From Flavobacterium psychrophilum (GTDB lineage: Bacteria > Bacteroidota > Bacteroidia > Flavobacteriales > Flavobacteriaceae), in the NCBI GenBank assembly GCA_945860385.1, contig CAMAQD010000036.1, forward strand, positions 1-23,473: a stretch of DNA of 23,473 nucleotides. Reading direction: 5' to 3'. Each line of letters opens with the position of its first letter. Within the stretch, counting starts at the first letter, position 1. Under the pieces are notes generated by a model. It ran no database searches. It worked only from the letters and a program-made list of their open reading frames with translations, and was not told the origin of the DNA. Made by a program: the position numbers and the translations under genes. This document shows, one piece after another, positions 1 through 6,269 of this stretch.

Positions 1-97
1 TGCGGCGGGGCTCACCTCTTCCCTTCCCGAACAGAGTAGTTAAGCCCGCCTGCGCAGATGGTACTGCAGTTATGTGGGAGAGTATGTCGTCGCCTTT
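1..97 (+). rRNA. rrf: 5S ribosomal RNA, 3' part (5' end outside window)
   Basis: The sequence matches the conserved body of bacterial 5S rRNA: CCCGAACAGAGTAGTTAAGC, then the GATGGTACTGC arm and the GTGGGAGAGTA element. It ends with GTCGTCGCC, the 3' strand of terminal stem I, whose 5' partner lies before the window. The wording is of the flavobacterial type. The exact 3' end is uncertain by a few bases. It is followed within 10 bases by a strong terminator, so it is the last gene of an rRNA operon lying mainly to the left. Confidence 0.95.
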
Positions 98-103
98 CTT
101 TTG

Positions 104-134
104 AAAAACCCTGTTCTAACGAACGGGGTTTTTT
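104..134 (+). terminator. Intrinsic terminator of the rRNA operon
   Basis: The left arm AAAAACCCTGTTC (104-116) pairs with GAACGGGGTTTTT (121-133) around the loop TAAC, with one T-G wobble pair. The right arm runs into a T tract. It sits immediately after the 5S 3' end, so it ends rRNA transcription. Confidence 0.92.
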
Positions 135-624
135 GTTTTATAGGAACGACGTGTTCGCTCTGCGGGCTTGGTTCGTCGCCTTTGCTTCGCCAGTTCGGCC
201 AAAAATCCTAGGGCCTTTTGGATTATAGAAGTTTTTAAGGGTGGAAGGATTAATTGAAATAAATATGATTAATCTAATAATTGTAGGAGCTATAAAAAGT
301 AAGCATAAATATTGAATTTCTGAAAAAGAACTACAACTTTATATGTCGTGGTTTTTTTATTTTAAAAAACATTCTCCTAAATGAGGAAAACGGTAAGGAT
401 GTAATTTTCATTACAGTTAATTTTGCTTCAGTTTAACAAATTGCGTAAATGAAGGAGTTGATTTTATCCATTAATTTAGTATTGAAAGTAAAATTAGCTG
501 TGATTATTTGGGTATCATTTGTATTGCTTTGTTAAAAATTTTTTGAAAATGTAATTATTTTAATACAATTATAATACTAAAAACAATCGAAAATGAATCT
601 TTAAAGAAAATAACCAGTTTAGAT
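135..624. other. Gene-poor stretch after the rRNA operon
   Basis: No convincing gene is visible. Bases 141-225 are richer in G+C than the surroundings and contain a CCAAAA (199-204) / TTTTGG (216-221) inverted repeat. The rest is very AT-rich. A 28-codon ORF starts at ATG 449 and ends at 535. It would encode a single hydrophobic segment and is probably not an independent gene. It may be part of a decayed membrane-protein gene with the ORF that follows. Confidence 0.6.
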
Positions 625-891
625 TTGAGTTACGTGATTCTATTTTTTCTCGTTTTGTCCCAAGGTTTTGATTTGTTTTTAGTGTGGATTTATGGGTTTA
701 ATTTAATTGCAATTTCGCCTTCTTTTTTGATTTTAGCAGTTGTTCTTAAATTGAATAGTCACAAAATATACGTGCTGAAAATAAAATTTAAAAATGGTTG
801 TATTCTCGTTCAGCCAATTCCTTTAAAAGCAAAATACAAAACCATTGACGACATTAACAAAGTTCGAAAAGTACTGTTAGGAATAGGTTAA
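625..891 (+). CDS. Doubtful small membrane protein, possibly a gene remnant
   Basis: This frame is open from 547 to 891 and has no ATG. The only usable start is a TTG at 625, giving 88 residues. Residues 3-45 would form one or two membrane segments. The tail is basic and hydrophilic and ends KVRKVLLGIG, which looks like a genuine protein C-terminus. I do not recognise the family. The frame upstream of 547 is closed, and a hydrophobic micro-ORF (449-535) lies in another frame just before. The whole stretch may therefore be a frameshifted remnant of a larger gene. Confidence 0.28.
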   Translation: MSYVILFFLVLSQGFDLFLVWIYGFNLIAISPSFLILAVVLKLNSHKIYVLKIKFKNGCILVQPIPLKAKYKTIDDINKVRKVLLGIG

Positions 892-1053
892 GTGAGCTAA
901 ATTTTATCTCAGTATTTTTTTGTTTGGATTGATTTTCTTGTGTATAAAAATTAGCCCGTAATACATTATGGATAGAGCATCATTCTAAATTCAATATACG
1001 AGTTATTTTTTTTCGATTTTAAAATGATATTTCTCCTTTTTTATGAATTGTTT

Positions 1054-1092
1054 TTTGTCTATTCCCTTTTGATAAACTACTTTTGCAAAAGT
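1054..1092 (+). promoter_or_regulatory. Predicted promoter of the cytochrome oxidase cluster, with overlapping palindrome
   Basis: A -33 type box TTTG (1054-1057) is followed after 20 bases by TACTTTTG (1078-1085). This fits the TTTG-N19-21-TAnnTTTG pattern established for the Bacteroidota primary sigma factor. The -7 box overlaps a perfect 14-bp palindrome, ACTTTTGCAAAAGT (1079-1092), which would end close to the transcription start. The predicted 5' leader before the TTG start of cyoE is only about 25 bases. The palindrome as an operator is inference. Confidence 0.68.
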
Positions 1093-1114
1093 TTTAAAAT
1101 AAAGCCAGCAAACT

Positions 1115-2017
1115 TTGAGTAGTACATCTATTTCTATTTCCATTAAATCTATATATGTTGATTTCAAAGCGATCACTAAAGCGGGTTTGGCTATTAGTGT
1201 TGTCTTTTCGTCAATAGCGGGGTTTTTGTTGGGAGTTCCTGATATTCTCTCTTTAGATTGGATTATTTTATTAAAACTTGCTATTGGCGGTTATTGTATG
1301 GTAGGGGCTTCGAATGCGTACAATCAGGTTATCGAAAAAGACCTTGATGCTTTGATGGACAGAACGAAAAATCGTCCTGTCGCATCAGGAAGAATGGAGC
1401 CGAATGCAGCTTTGATTGTCGCTAGTATTCTTGCGGCTATCGGAATAGCTTTGCTTTACACTATCAATCCTAAAACGGCCATGTTTGGTGCGATTTCTAT
1501 ATTTTTATATACTAGCATATACACGCCTCTGAAAACAGTGACTTCACTGTCGGTTTTTGTTGGAGCGATTCCTGGAGCGATTCCTTTTATGTTGGGTTGG
1601 GTTGCGGCAACGGGTAATTTTGGCATCGAAGCTGGAACCTTATTCCTGATACAGTTTTTTTGGCAGTTTCCTCATTTTTGGGCAATTGGCTGGTTTTTAT
1701 TTGAAGATTACGAAAGAGCAGGTTTCTTTATGTTGCCCACAGGAAAAAAAGATAATGGAACTGCTTTGCAAATCATATTATATACTGTTTGGTTAATTAT
1801 TGCCTCACTTTTGCCATCTTTGGGTTATACAGGACAATTGTTTATTTCACCTGTTGCAGCAGTATTGGTATTTTTGCTTGGACTTTGGATGCTTTTTTAT
1901 GCTGTTAAATTGTATAAGTCAAGAACTGCCAAAGCCGCAAGAACTTTAATGTTAGTAAGTGTTTCTTATATTACTTTATTGCAATTAATTTATATATTTG
2001 ACAAAATTTTAAGATAG
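1115..2017 (+). CDS. cyoE: Protoheme IX farnesyltransferase (heme O synthase)
   Basis: This 300-residue UbiA-superfamily membrane enzyme transfers a farnesyl group to heme B to make heme O, the precursor of heme A for aa3-type cytochrome oxidase. The prenyl-diphosphate/heme binding loop is visible as EKDLDALMDRTKNRP (residues 74-88), followed by TPLKTVTSLSVFVGAIPG (137-154), FWQFPHFWAIGW (182-193) and DYERAGFFMLP near residue 200. About nine hydrophobic segments cover the protein, and its length is normal for the family. The start is a TTG: an in-frame stop lies at 1100-1102 and no ATG occurs before residue 62, inside the conserved region. It is the first gene of the oxidase cluster, two bases before the next gene. 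Confidence 0.95.
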   Translation: MSSTSISISIKSIYVDFKAITKAGLAISVVFSSIAGFLLGVPDILSLDWIILLKLAIGGYCMVGASNAYNQVIEKDLDALMDRTKNRPVASGRMEPNAALIVASILAAIGIALLYTINPKTAMFGAISIFLYTSIYTPLKTVTSLSVFVGAIPGAIPFMLGWVAATGNFGIEAGTLFLIQFFWQFPHFWAIGWFLFEDYERAGFFMLPTGKKDNGTALQIILYTVWLIIASLLPSLGYTGQLFISPVAAVLVFLLGLWMLFYAVKLYKSRTAKAARTLMLVSVSYITLLQLIYIFDKILR

Positions 2018-2019
2018 AT

Positions 2020-2607
2020 ATGACAACTACAATGACCGCCGAAGAGCATAAATCGAGAACAGCAAGATCCTACAAATTGCTGTTATTGTTTGCCATGATC
2101 AGTATGATTATGATGTTTGCTGGCCTGACTAGTGCTTTTGTGGTAAGTAAATCCAGAGCCGATTGGTTAAAAGATTTTCAATTGCCAACTGCATTTTATT
2201 ACAGTACCATAGTAATTATTGGCTGTAGCATTACTTTTCATTTGGCCAAAAAAGCCATTCAAAAGGACAAGCAAGAAGCAACAACTTCATTTCTTTTAGC
2301 CACTTTAGCTTTAGGAATTTTATTTGTGGTGTTGCAATTTGTAGGTTTTGGACAAATTGTAGAAAGTGGTTATTATTTTACTGGAGCCGAAAGTTCTATT
2401 ACAACTACTTTTCTATACATAGTTACTGTGGTTCACTTGTTGCACCTTGCAGGCGGATTAATCGCGCTTTTTATTATTATATTTAAACAATTGAAACATA
2501 AATATAATTCAACACAAACTCTAGGTATTGAACTAGGTGCTATGTATTGGCACTTTCTGGATTTATTGTGGATTTATTTATTTTTATTTTTATTTTTCTT
2601 TGATTAA
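2020..2607 (+). CDS. Cytochrome c oxidase subunit III, short form
   Basis: A 195-residue heme-copper oxidase subunit III family protein with five predicted membrane helices. Subunit III stabilises the catalytic core of the terminal oxidase in the inner membrane. The family signature near the C-terminus is present as YWHFLDLLW (residues 176-184), and a histidine-rich helix TVVHLLHLAGG precedes it. The ATG follows the cyoE stop by two bases, indicating translational coupling. It is the shorter of two adjacent subunit III genes. Bacteroidota oxidase loci commonly carry two such genes, so they may form a composite subunit (inference). Confidence 0.92.
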   Translation: MTTTMTAEEHKSRTARSYKLLLLFAMISMIMMFAGLTSAFVVSKSRADWLKDFQLPTAFYYSTIVIIGCSITFHLAKKAIQKDKQEATTSFLLATLALGILFVVLQFVGFGQIVESGYYFTGAESSITTTFLYIVTVVHLLHLAGGLIALFIIIFKQLKHKYNSTQTLGIELGAMYWHFLDLLWIYLFLFLFFFD

Positions 2608-2649
2608 GAAAAAATTGTAGATTTGGAAACTTTTAATTAAAATATTTTT

Positions 2650-3627
2650 ATGAGTACAGTTACAACTGCTAATAGCGGAGAAAAAGTTTGGGGAGGCGGC
2701 GACAACCAACCCTTGGGAGCCAGTTATGGTAAATTAATGATGTGGTTTTTTATTCTGTCAGATGCGTTAACATTTTCAGGATTTCTGGCTGCTTATGGAT
2801 TTTCAAGATTCAAATTTATTGAAACTTGGCCTTTAGCTGACGAGGTGTTTACACACTTTCCTTTCATGCATGGAAATCCTCAACCAATGCTTTATGTAGC
2901 ATTTATGACTTTTGTTTTGATTTTTTCATCGGTTACAATGGTTCTTGCAGTTGATGCTGGACACGAAATGAAAAAGGATAAAGTAGTCGTTTATCTTTTT
3001 TTGACCATTATTGGTGGTTTAATATTTGTGGGTTCACAAGCCTGGGAATGGAAAAACTTTATCAAAGGTGAATATGGTGCAGTTGAAACCAAAGGAGGAA
3101 GTTTGCTTCAGTTTGTTGATACAGAAGGTCACCGAGTTGCACTTGCTGATTTTGCTGTAACCTTGCCAGAAGACAGAGAACAATTGACGAGAGATAAAGG
3201 AAAATGGTTTATGGAAGAAGCTTCTTTACCATCTTATTCTGTTGCCGAAGTTCAAGCGGGTTTCAAAGCGCATCCAAATATTTTGGTTAGAACTGAAAAA
3301 ATAGACGCTAACAAGAAAAAAACAGTACTTACTAGAAGCGAATCTGAGTTGCGTCTGAAAGATGCTAGTTTGGTTGTAGAAGGCGCAAATCTTACTAGAA
3401 ATGAATATGGAAGCAAGTTATTTGCTGATTTCTTTTTCTTTATCACAGGTTTTCACGGTTTCCACGTATTTTCTGGAGTTGTTATCAATATTATCATTTT
3501 CTTTAATGTGTTACTTGGAACATACGAGAAAAGAAAAAGTTATGAAATGGTAGAAAAAGTAGGGCTTTATTGGCACTTTGTTGATTTAGTTTGGGTATTT
3601 GTATTCACTGTTTTCTATCTAGTTTAA
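2650..3627 (+). CDS. Cytochrome c oxidase subunit III, long form with inserted hydrophilic domain
   Basis: A 325-residue subunit III paralogue of the preceding gene. The N-terminal part has helices around residues 28-50, 78-101 and 112-130. The C-terminal part has the helix FADFFFFITGFHGFHVF (residues 258-274) and the family signature YWHFVDLVW (307-315). Between them lies a hydrophilic, charged insert of about 108 residues (roughly 145-252), which the standard subunit III fold does not need and which probably projects from the membrane. The total length is therefore greater than the usual 190-270 residues. It is co-directional with its neighbours, with a 42-base gap upstream and a 19-base gap downstream. 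Confidence 0.92.
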   Translation: MSTVTTANSGEKVWGGGDNQPLGASYGKLMMWFFILSDALTFSGFLAAYGFSRFKFIETWPLADEVFTHFPFMHGNPQPMLYVAFMTFVLIFSSVTMVLAVDAGHEMKKDKVVVYLFLTIIGGLIFVGSQAWEWKNFIKGEYGAVETKGGSLLQFVDTEGHRVALADFAVTLPEDREQLTRDKGKWFMEEASLPSYSVAEVQAGFKAHPNILVRTEKIDANKKKTVLTRSESELRLKDASLVVEGANLTRNEYGSKLFADFFFFITGFHGFHVFSGVVINIIIFFNVLLGTYEKRKSYEMVEKVGLYWHFVDLVWVFVFTVFYLV

Positions 3628-3646
3628 TTTACAAAAAGGTATAATT

Positions 3647-3997
3647 ATGTCACACGCACACGTTTCTAACACAAAAAGAATTTGGACAGTATTTGGATAT
3701 TTATCTCTAATTACAATAGTGGAGGTTATTTTAGGAATTATTAAGCCCGGAATTTTGCACAACAACAGCCTATTAGGGTTGAATTTGTTAAACTATATAT
3801 TTATTATTTTAACTGTAGTAAAAGCCTATTATATTGTATATGCTTTCATGCACATGGAAGGTGAAAAATCGGCTTTACGATATGCTGTTATTTTACCATT
3901 TATATTTTTGATTATTTATCTGCTTTTCATTCTTTTGGTAGAAGGAAATTATGTTTTTGAGGTTTTTAAGAATTCAACCATCAAGTGGAATTTTTAA
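3647..3997 (+). CDS. Cytochrome c oxidase subunit IV, prokaryotic type
   Basis: A 116-residue protein with three predicted membrane helices (about residues 14-34, 45-67 and 78-100). It has the motif AFMHMEGEKSALR between helices two and three that is typical of the bacterial COX4-like family. This small accessory subunit helps assemble or stabilise aa3/caa3-type oxidases. It follows the second subunit III gene by 19 bases and is the last gene before an intrinsic terminator, so it probably closes the first transcription unit of the oxidase cluster. Confidence 0.9.
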   Translation: MSHAHVSNTKRIWTVFGYLSLITIVEVILGIIKPGILHNNSLLGLNLLNYIFIILTVVKAYYIVYAFMHMEGEKSALRYAVILPFIFLIIYLLFILLVEGNYVFEVFKNSTIKWNF

Positions 3998-4014
3998 CAA
4001 AATATTAATTCAAT

Positions 4015-4044
4015 AAAAAGGGTGCGCTTTGCGTGCCTTTTTTT
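4015..4044 (+). terminator. Probable intrinsic terminator after oxidase subunit IV
   Basis: AAAAAGG (4015-4021) can pair with CCTTTTT (4036-4042). Inside this, TGCGC (4023-4027) can pair with GCGTG (4031-4035) around a TTT loop, leaving G4022 bulged and two G-T wobbles. The right arm runs into seven T. It is weaker than the 5S terminator and may allow read-through into the SCO genes. Confidence 0.65.
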
Positions 4045-4051
4045 ATTTTTG
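4044..4051 (+). promoter_or_regulatory. Possible -7 promoter box of the SCO subcluster
   Basis: TATTTTTG matches TAnnTTTG exactly and lies 23 bases before the ATG at 4074. No -33 TTG with standard spacing is visible, because the nearest one is only 12 bases upstream. If real, it directly follows the terminator and would restart transcription for the assembly genes. Confidence 0.4.
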
Positions 4052-4073
4052 CATATTATACTTTGGCACAACT

Positions 4074-4715
4074 ATGAAAAAAAATATTGTTCTCTTCGTT
4101 CTTTTTGTTTTACCAATTGTTGCTTATCTTTTCTTTGCATCAGGAGTAAATAGTTTTACAAAATTACCAATTATCACTCCTAAAGTTGCTGATTTCGGAC
4201 ATTGGAAATCACTGAAAAATGAGAAAGTTAGCTTAGATAATAAAATTACAATTCTTGGTTTTTCAGGAACTAATATTTTAAAAAATAGAGGTAATTTTTT
4301 TAATCTTAATGCCAAAATCTACGATCGCTATCATACTTTTAAAGATCTTCAATTTGTGGTTCTTTGTCCTTTAGGAACCGAAGCGGATGCGCAAAAAATT
4401 GTCGATGTTTTAAGTTCAACTACTGATGTTAGCCAATGGCACTTTGTTTTTACTTCGCCGGATGAAATTAACAGGTATTACAATCAGCTAAAATTGGTTG
4501 GAAAATTAGATCCAGATCTTGGAACTCCAAACGTCTATATAGTTGATAAAGAAAGAAATCTTCGAGGAAGAAAAGAAAAAAAAGGATATAAAGAAGGATA
4601 CAATACTTTTCATCTTGCTGAATTGAGCAACGAAATGCTTGATGATTTTAAAGTTATTCTTTATGAATATCGCGCAGCTTTAAAGAAAAACCATAATGCT
4701 TCTAAAAAACTATAA
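4074..4715 (+). CDS. SCO-like membrane-anchored thioredoxin-fold protein lacking the copper-binding cysteines
   Basis: The ATG at 4074 gives 213 residues. An earlier in-frame start at 4029 would lie inside the terminator hairpin and is rejected. An N-terminal membrane anchor (residues 4-22) precedes a soluble domain whose order resembles SCO/thioredoxin proteins: a strand KITILGFSG (58-65), a helix, a strand LQFVVLCPL (92-100), a segment WHFVFTSPDEIN, and TPNVYIVDKERNLRGR (151-166), matching the SCO strand before 'DKNG'. Where SCO has CxxxC, this protein has FSGTNILK, with T66 and K70 in place of the cysteines, and the conserved metal-binding histidine is also absent. It sits 12 bases before an intact SCO gene. 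A copper-transfer role is unlikely. A structural or regulatory role in oxidase assembly is inference. Confidence 0.75.
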   Translation: MKKNIVLFVLFVLPIVAYLFFASGVNSFTKLPIITPKVADFGHWKSLKNEKVSLDNKITILGFSGTNILKNRGNFFNLNAKIYDRYHTFKDLQFVVLCPLGTEADAQKIVDVLSSTTDVSQWHFVFTSPDEINRYYNQLKLVGKLDPDLGTPNVYIVDKERNLRGRKEKKGYKEGYNTFHLAELSNEMLDDFKVILYEYRAALKKNHNASKKL

Positions 4716-4727
4716 ACAAAAGAAATA

Positions 4728-5414
4728 ATGCTTAAAAATAAATCATACATAGGGATTTCCTTTATCATTTTGGTATTCGGAATCTATGCTATTCCCAAAA
4801 TTATTGACCGTTTTCAAAACAATGAAATTGTAAAAGGAGATCGGTTGGACAACGTTTCTAATTCCAATAAAAATACTGAAAGTTTAGAGAAAATTGGCCC
4901 AGCTCCTAAATTTGAATTGGTTAATCAAGACAATATCAAAGTTAGTAATGAAACCTATAAAGGCAAGGTGTATGTTTTAGAATTTTTCTTCTCAACTTGT
5001 CCTACGATTTGTCCGAAGATGAATCAAAGTATGTTGCAAATTGAAAAAACCTTCTTTGGTAATCCTAATTTTGGAATTGTGTCTATTTCCATCGATCCTG
5101 AACACGATACTGCTAAAGTTTTGAAAGAACATCGGGAATTATTAGGCGTAAAATCCTCGAATTGGAATTTCTTGACTGGAGATAAAACTTATATTTTTGA
5201 TCTTTCAAACAAAGGATTCAATCTTTATGCAGGAGAGAATAACAAAGCAAAAGGAGGGTTTGAACATTCGGGATTATTTGCATTGATTGATAAAAACGGT
5301 GACATTCGTTGCCGAAAAGACAAATACGGAAACCCGATTTTATATTATGACGGTTTAGAAAAAACAGGAGTTAGAGATATTCAACAAGACATCGCAATTT
5401 TATTAAAAGAATAA
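4728..5414 (+). CDS. SCO1/SenC/PrrC family copper chaperone for cytochrome oxidase
   Basis: A 228-residue membrane-anchored, periplasm-facing thioredoxin-fold protein that delivers copper to, or reduces cysteines of, the CuA site of oxidase subunit II. The N-terminal anchor is at residues 7-24. The copper motif CPTIC (C91-C95) sits in FFFSTCPTICPKM, followed by SIDPEHDT (121-128), and the third ligand is H180 in GGFEHSGLFALIDKNG. All three family copper ligands are thus present. It lies 12 bases after the cysteine-less paralogue and one base before the DUF420 gene, so the three are very probably co-transcribed. Confidence 0.93.
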   Translation: MLKNKSYIGISFIILVFGIYAIPKIIDRFQNNEIVKGDRLDNVSNSNKNTESLEKIGPAPKFELVNQDNIKVSNETYKGKVYVLEFFFSTCPTICPKMNQSMLQIEKTFFGNPNFGIVSISIDPEHDTAKVLKEHRELLGVKSSNWNFLTGDKTYIFDLSNKGFNLYAGENNKAKGGFEHSGLFALIDKNGDIRCRKDKYGNPILYYDGLEKTGVRDIQQDIAILLKE

Positions 5415-5415
5415 T

Positions 5416-5958
5416 ATGGAAAATAATTCATTAGAAAAAAAATTCAATAAATTTATAATACTAGTTTCCATTCTGATTCCGGTTGTTGTCGCTGTACTTT
5501 TTAGCGTCAAATTAAAAGACCTTGGCTTCAATGTAGAACCTTTGCCGTTTCTACCGCCAATCTATGCTACAATTAATGGAATTACGGCTATCGTTTTAAT
5601 TGCTGGAGTATTGGCTATTAAAAACGGTAACAGAATACTTCACAAACGTTTGATGACAACGGCAATTGCACTTTCAGTAGCTTTTTTGGTGATGTATGTC
5701 GCTTATCATATGACTGCAGATTCGACTAAATTTGGAGGAGAAGGTGAGATTAAAATAGTATATTTCTTTATTTTAATATCCCACATTATTTTGTCTATTG
5801 CGGTTATTCCTTTGGTTTTGATAACCTATGTTCGAGCCTTGGCAGAACGCTTTGACAGTCATAAAAAAATTGCTAAAATCACATTCCCTATTTGGCTGTA
5901 TGTTGCAGTTACAGGAGTTATTGTTTATTTAATGATTTCGCCTTATTATGTTAATTAA
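5416..5958 (+). CDS. DUF420/CtaM-like membrane protein, cytochrome oxidase maturation
   Basis: A 180-residue integral membrane protein with five predicted helices (about residues 13-31, 52-68, 80-98, 114-136 and 156-175). It matches the DUF420 family in size and pattern, including PFLPPIYATINGITAI (43-58), HKRLMTTA (76-83), Y97-H98 and H123 in a helix. In Gram-positive bacteria DUF420 proteins (CtaM) are known to be needed for making active heme A-type oxidases, which fits its position directly after SCO. The gene starts one base after the SCO stop and overlaps the next gene by 11 bases. A role in heme or copper insertion is inferred from family and context. Confidence 0.88.
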   Translation: MENNSLEKKFNKFIILVSILIPVVVAVLFSVKLKDLGFNVEPLPFLPPIYATINGITAIVLIAGVLAIKNGNRILHKRLMTTAIALSVAFLVMYVAYHMTADSTKFGGEGEIKIVYFFILISHIILSIAVIPLVLITYVRALAERFDSHKKIAKITFPIWLYVAVTGVIVYLMISPYYVN

Positions 5959-6226
5959 AGTTAGAGGTCAGAGGTTAGATATTAGAAGTGAAAGAAGGAA
6001 TGTTAAAAGTCTCTGTACTTTGTTCGTTATTCTCTGTCCTTTTTTCTTTTCTCTATCTGCAAACGCTCAGTGTGCTATGTGTCGTGCGGCTTTGACTAGT
6101 GAGGGCAATGCAGTGAAAGCAGAGGCCGTAAATGACGGAATTGTTTATTTGATGGTAATTCCATACTTGCTCGTTGCAGGAATTGGATATTATATTTATC
6201 GAATGAGAAAAAAGAAATCAGAATGA
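5948..6226 (+). CDS. Small signal-peptide protein with CxxC motif and one membrane helix
   Basis: A 92-residue protein. A long arginine-rich N-terminus (residues 2-20) is followed by a hydrophobic stretch ending SLSANAQ (35-41), which reads as a signal peptide. The mature part would begin at or next to CAMC (C42 and C45), then RAALTSEG, and ends with a single membrane helix (about 66-84) and a basic tail. The CxxC directly after the export signal would lie outside the cytoplasmic membrane, suggesting a redox or metal-binding role. The ATG overlaps the DUF420 stop region, which favours co-translation. The segment coding for residues 6-18 is made of degenerate heptamer DNA, so the N-terminus may be a recent extension. 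Function unknown; an oxidase-assembly role is inferred from position only. Confidence 0.72.
   Translation: MLIKVRGQRLDIRSERRNVKSLCTLFVILCPFFFSLSANAQCAMCRAALTSEGNAVKAEAVNDGIVYLMVIPYLLVAGIGYYIYRMRKKKSE
5961..5988 (+). repeat. Degenerate tandem heptanucleotide repeat inside a coding start region
   Basis: Four consecutive 7-base units are visible: TTAGAGG, TCAGAGG, TTAGATA, TTAGAAG. They lie directly after the DUF420 stop and encode the Arg-rich start of the small CxxC protein. The pattern may continue more weakly further downstream. Confidence 0.6.
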
Positions 6227-6269
6227 AATTTTAATCCTTTAAGATTTACTTTCAATCTAATTTCAAAAA

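Noticed and set aside
87..183. TCGTCGCCTTT occurring in the 5S 3' end (87-97) and again at 173-183
   Set aside because: An 11-base match without extended similarity is not enough to call a 5S-derived fragment or attachment site.
4029..4073. N-terminal extension of the SCO-like protein to position 4029
   Set aside because: This would place the start codon inside the terminator hairpin. The ATG at 4074 gives a normal membrane anchor.
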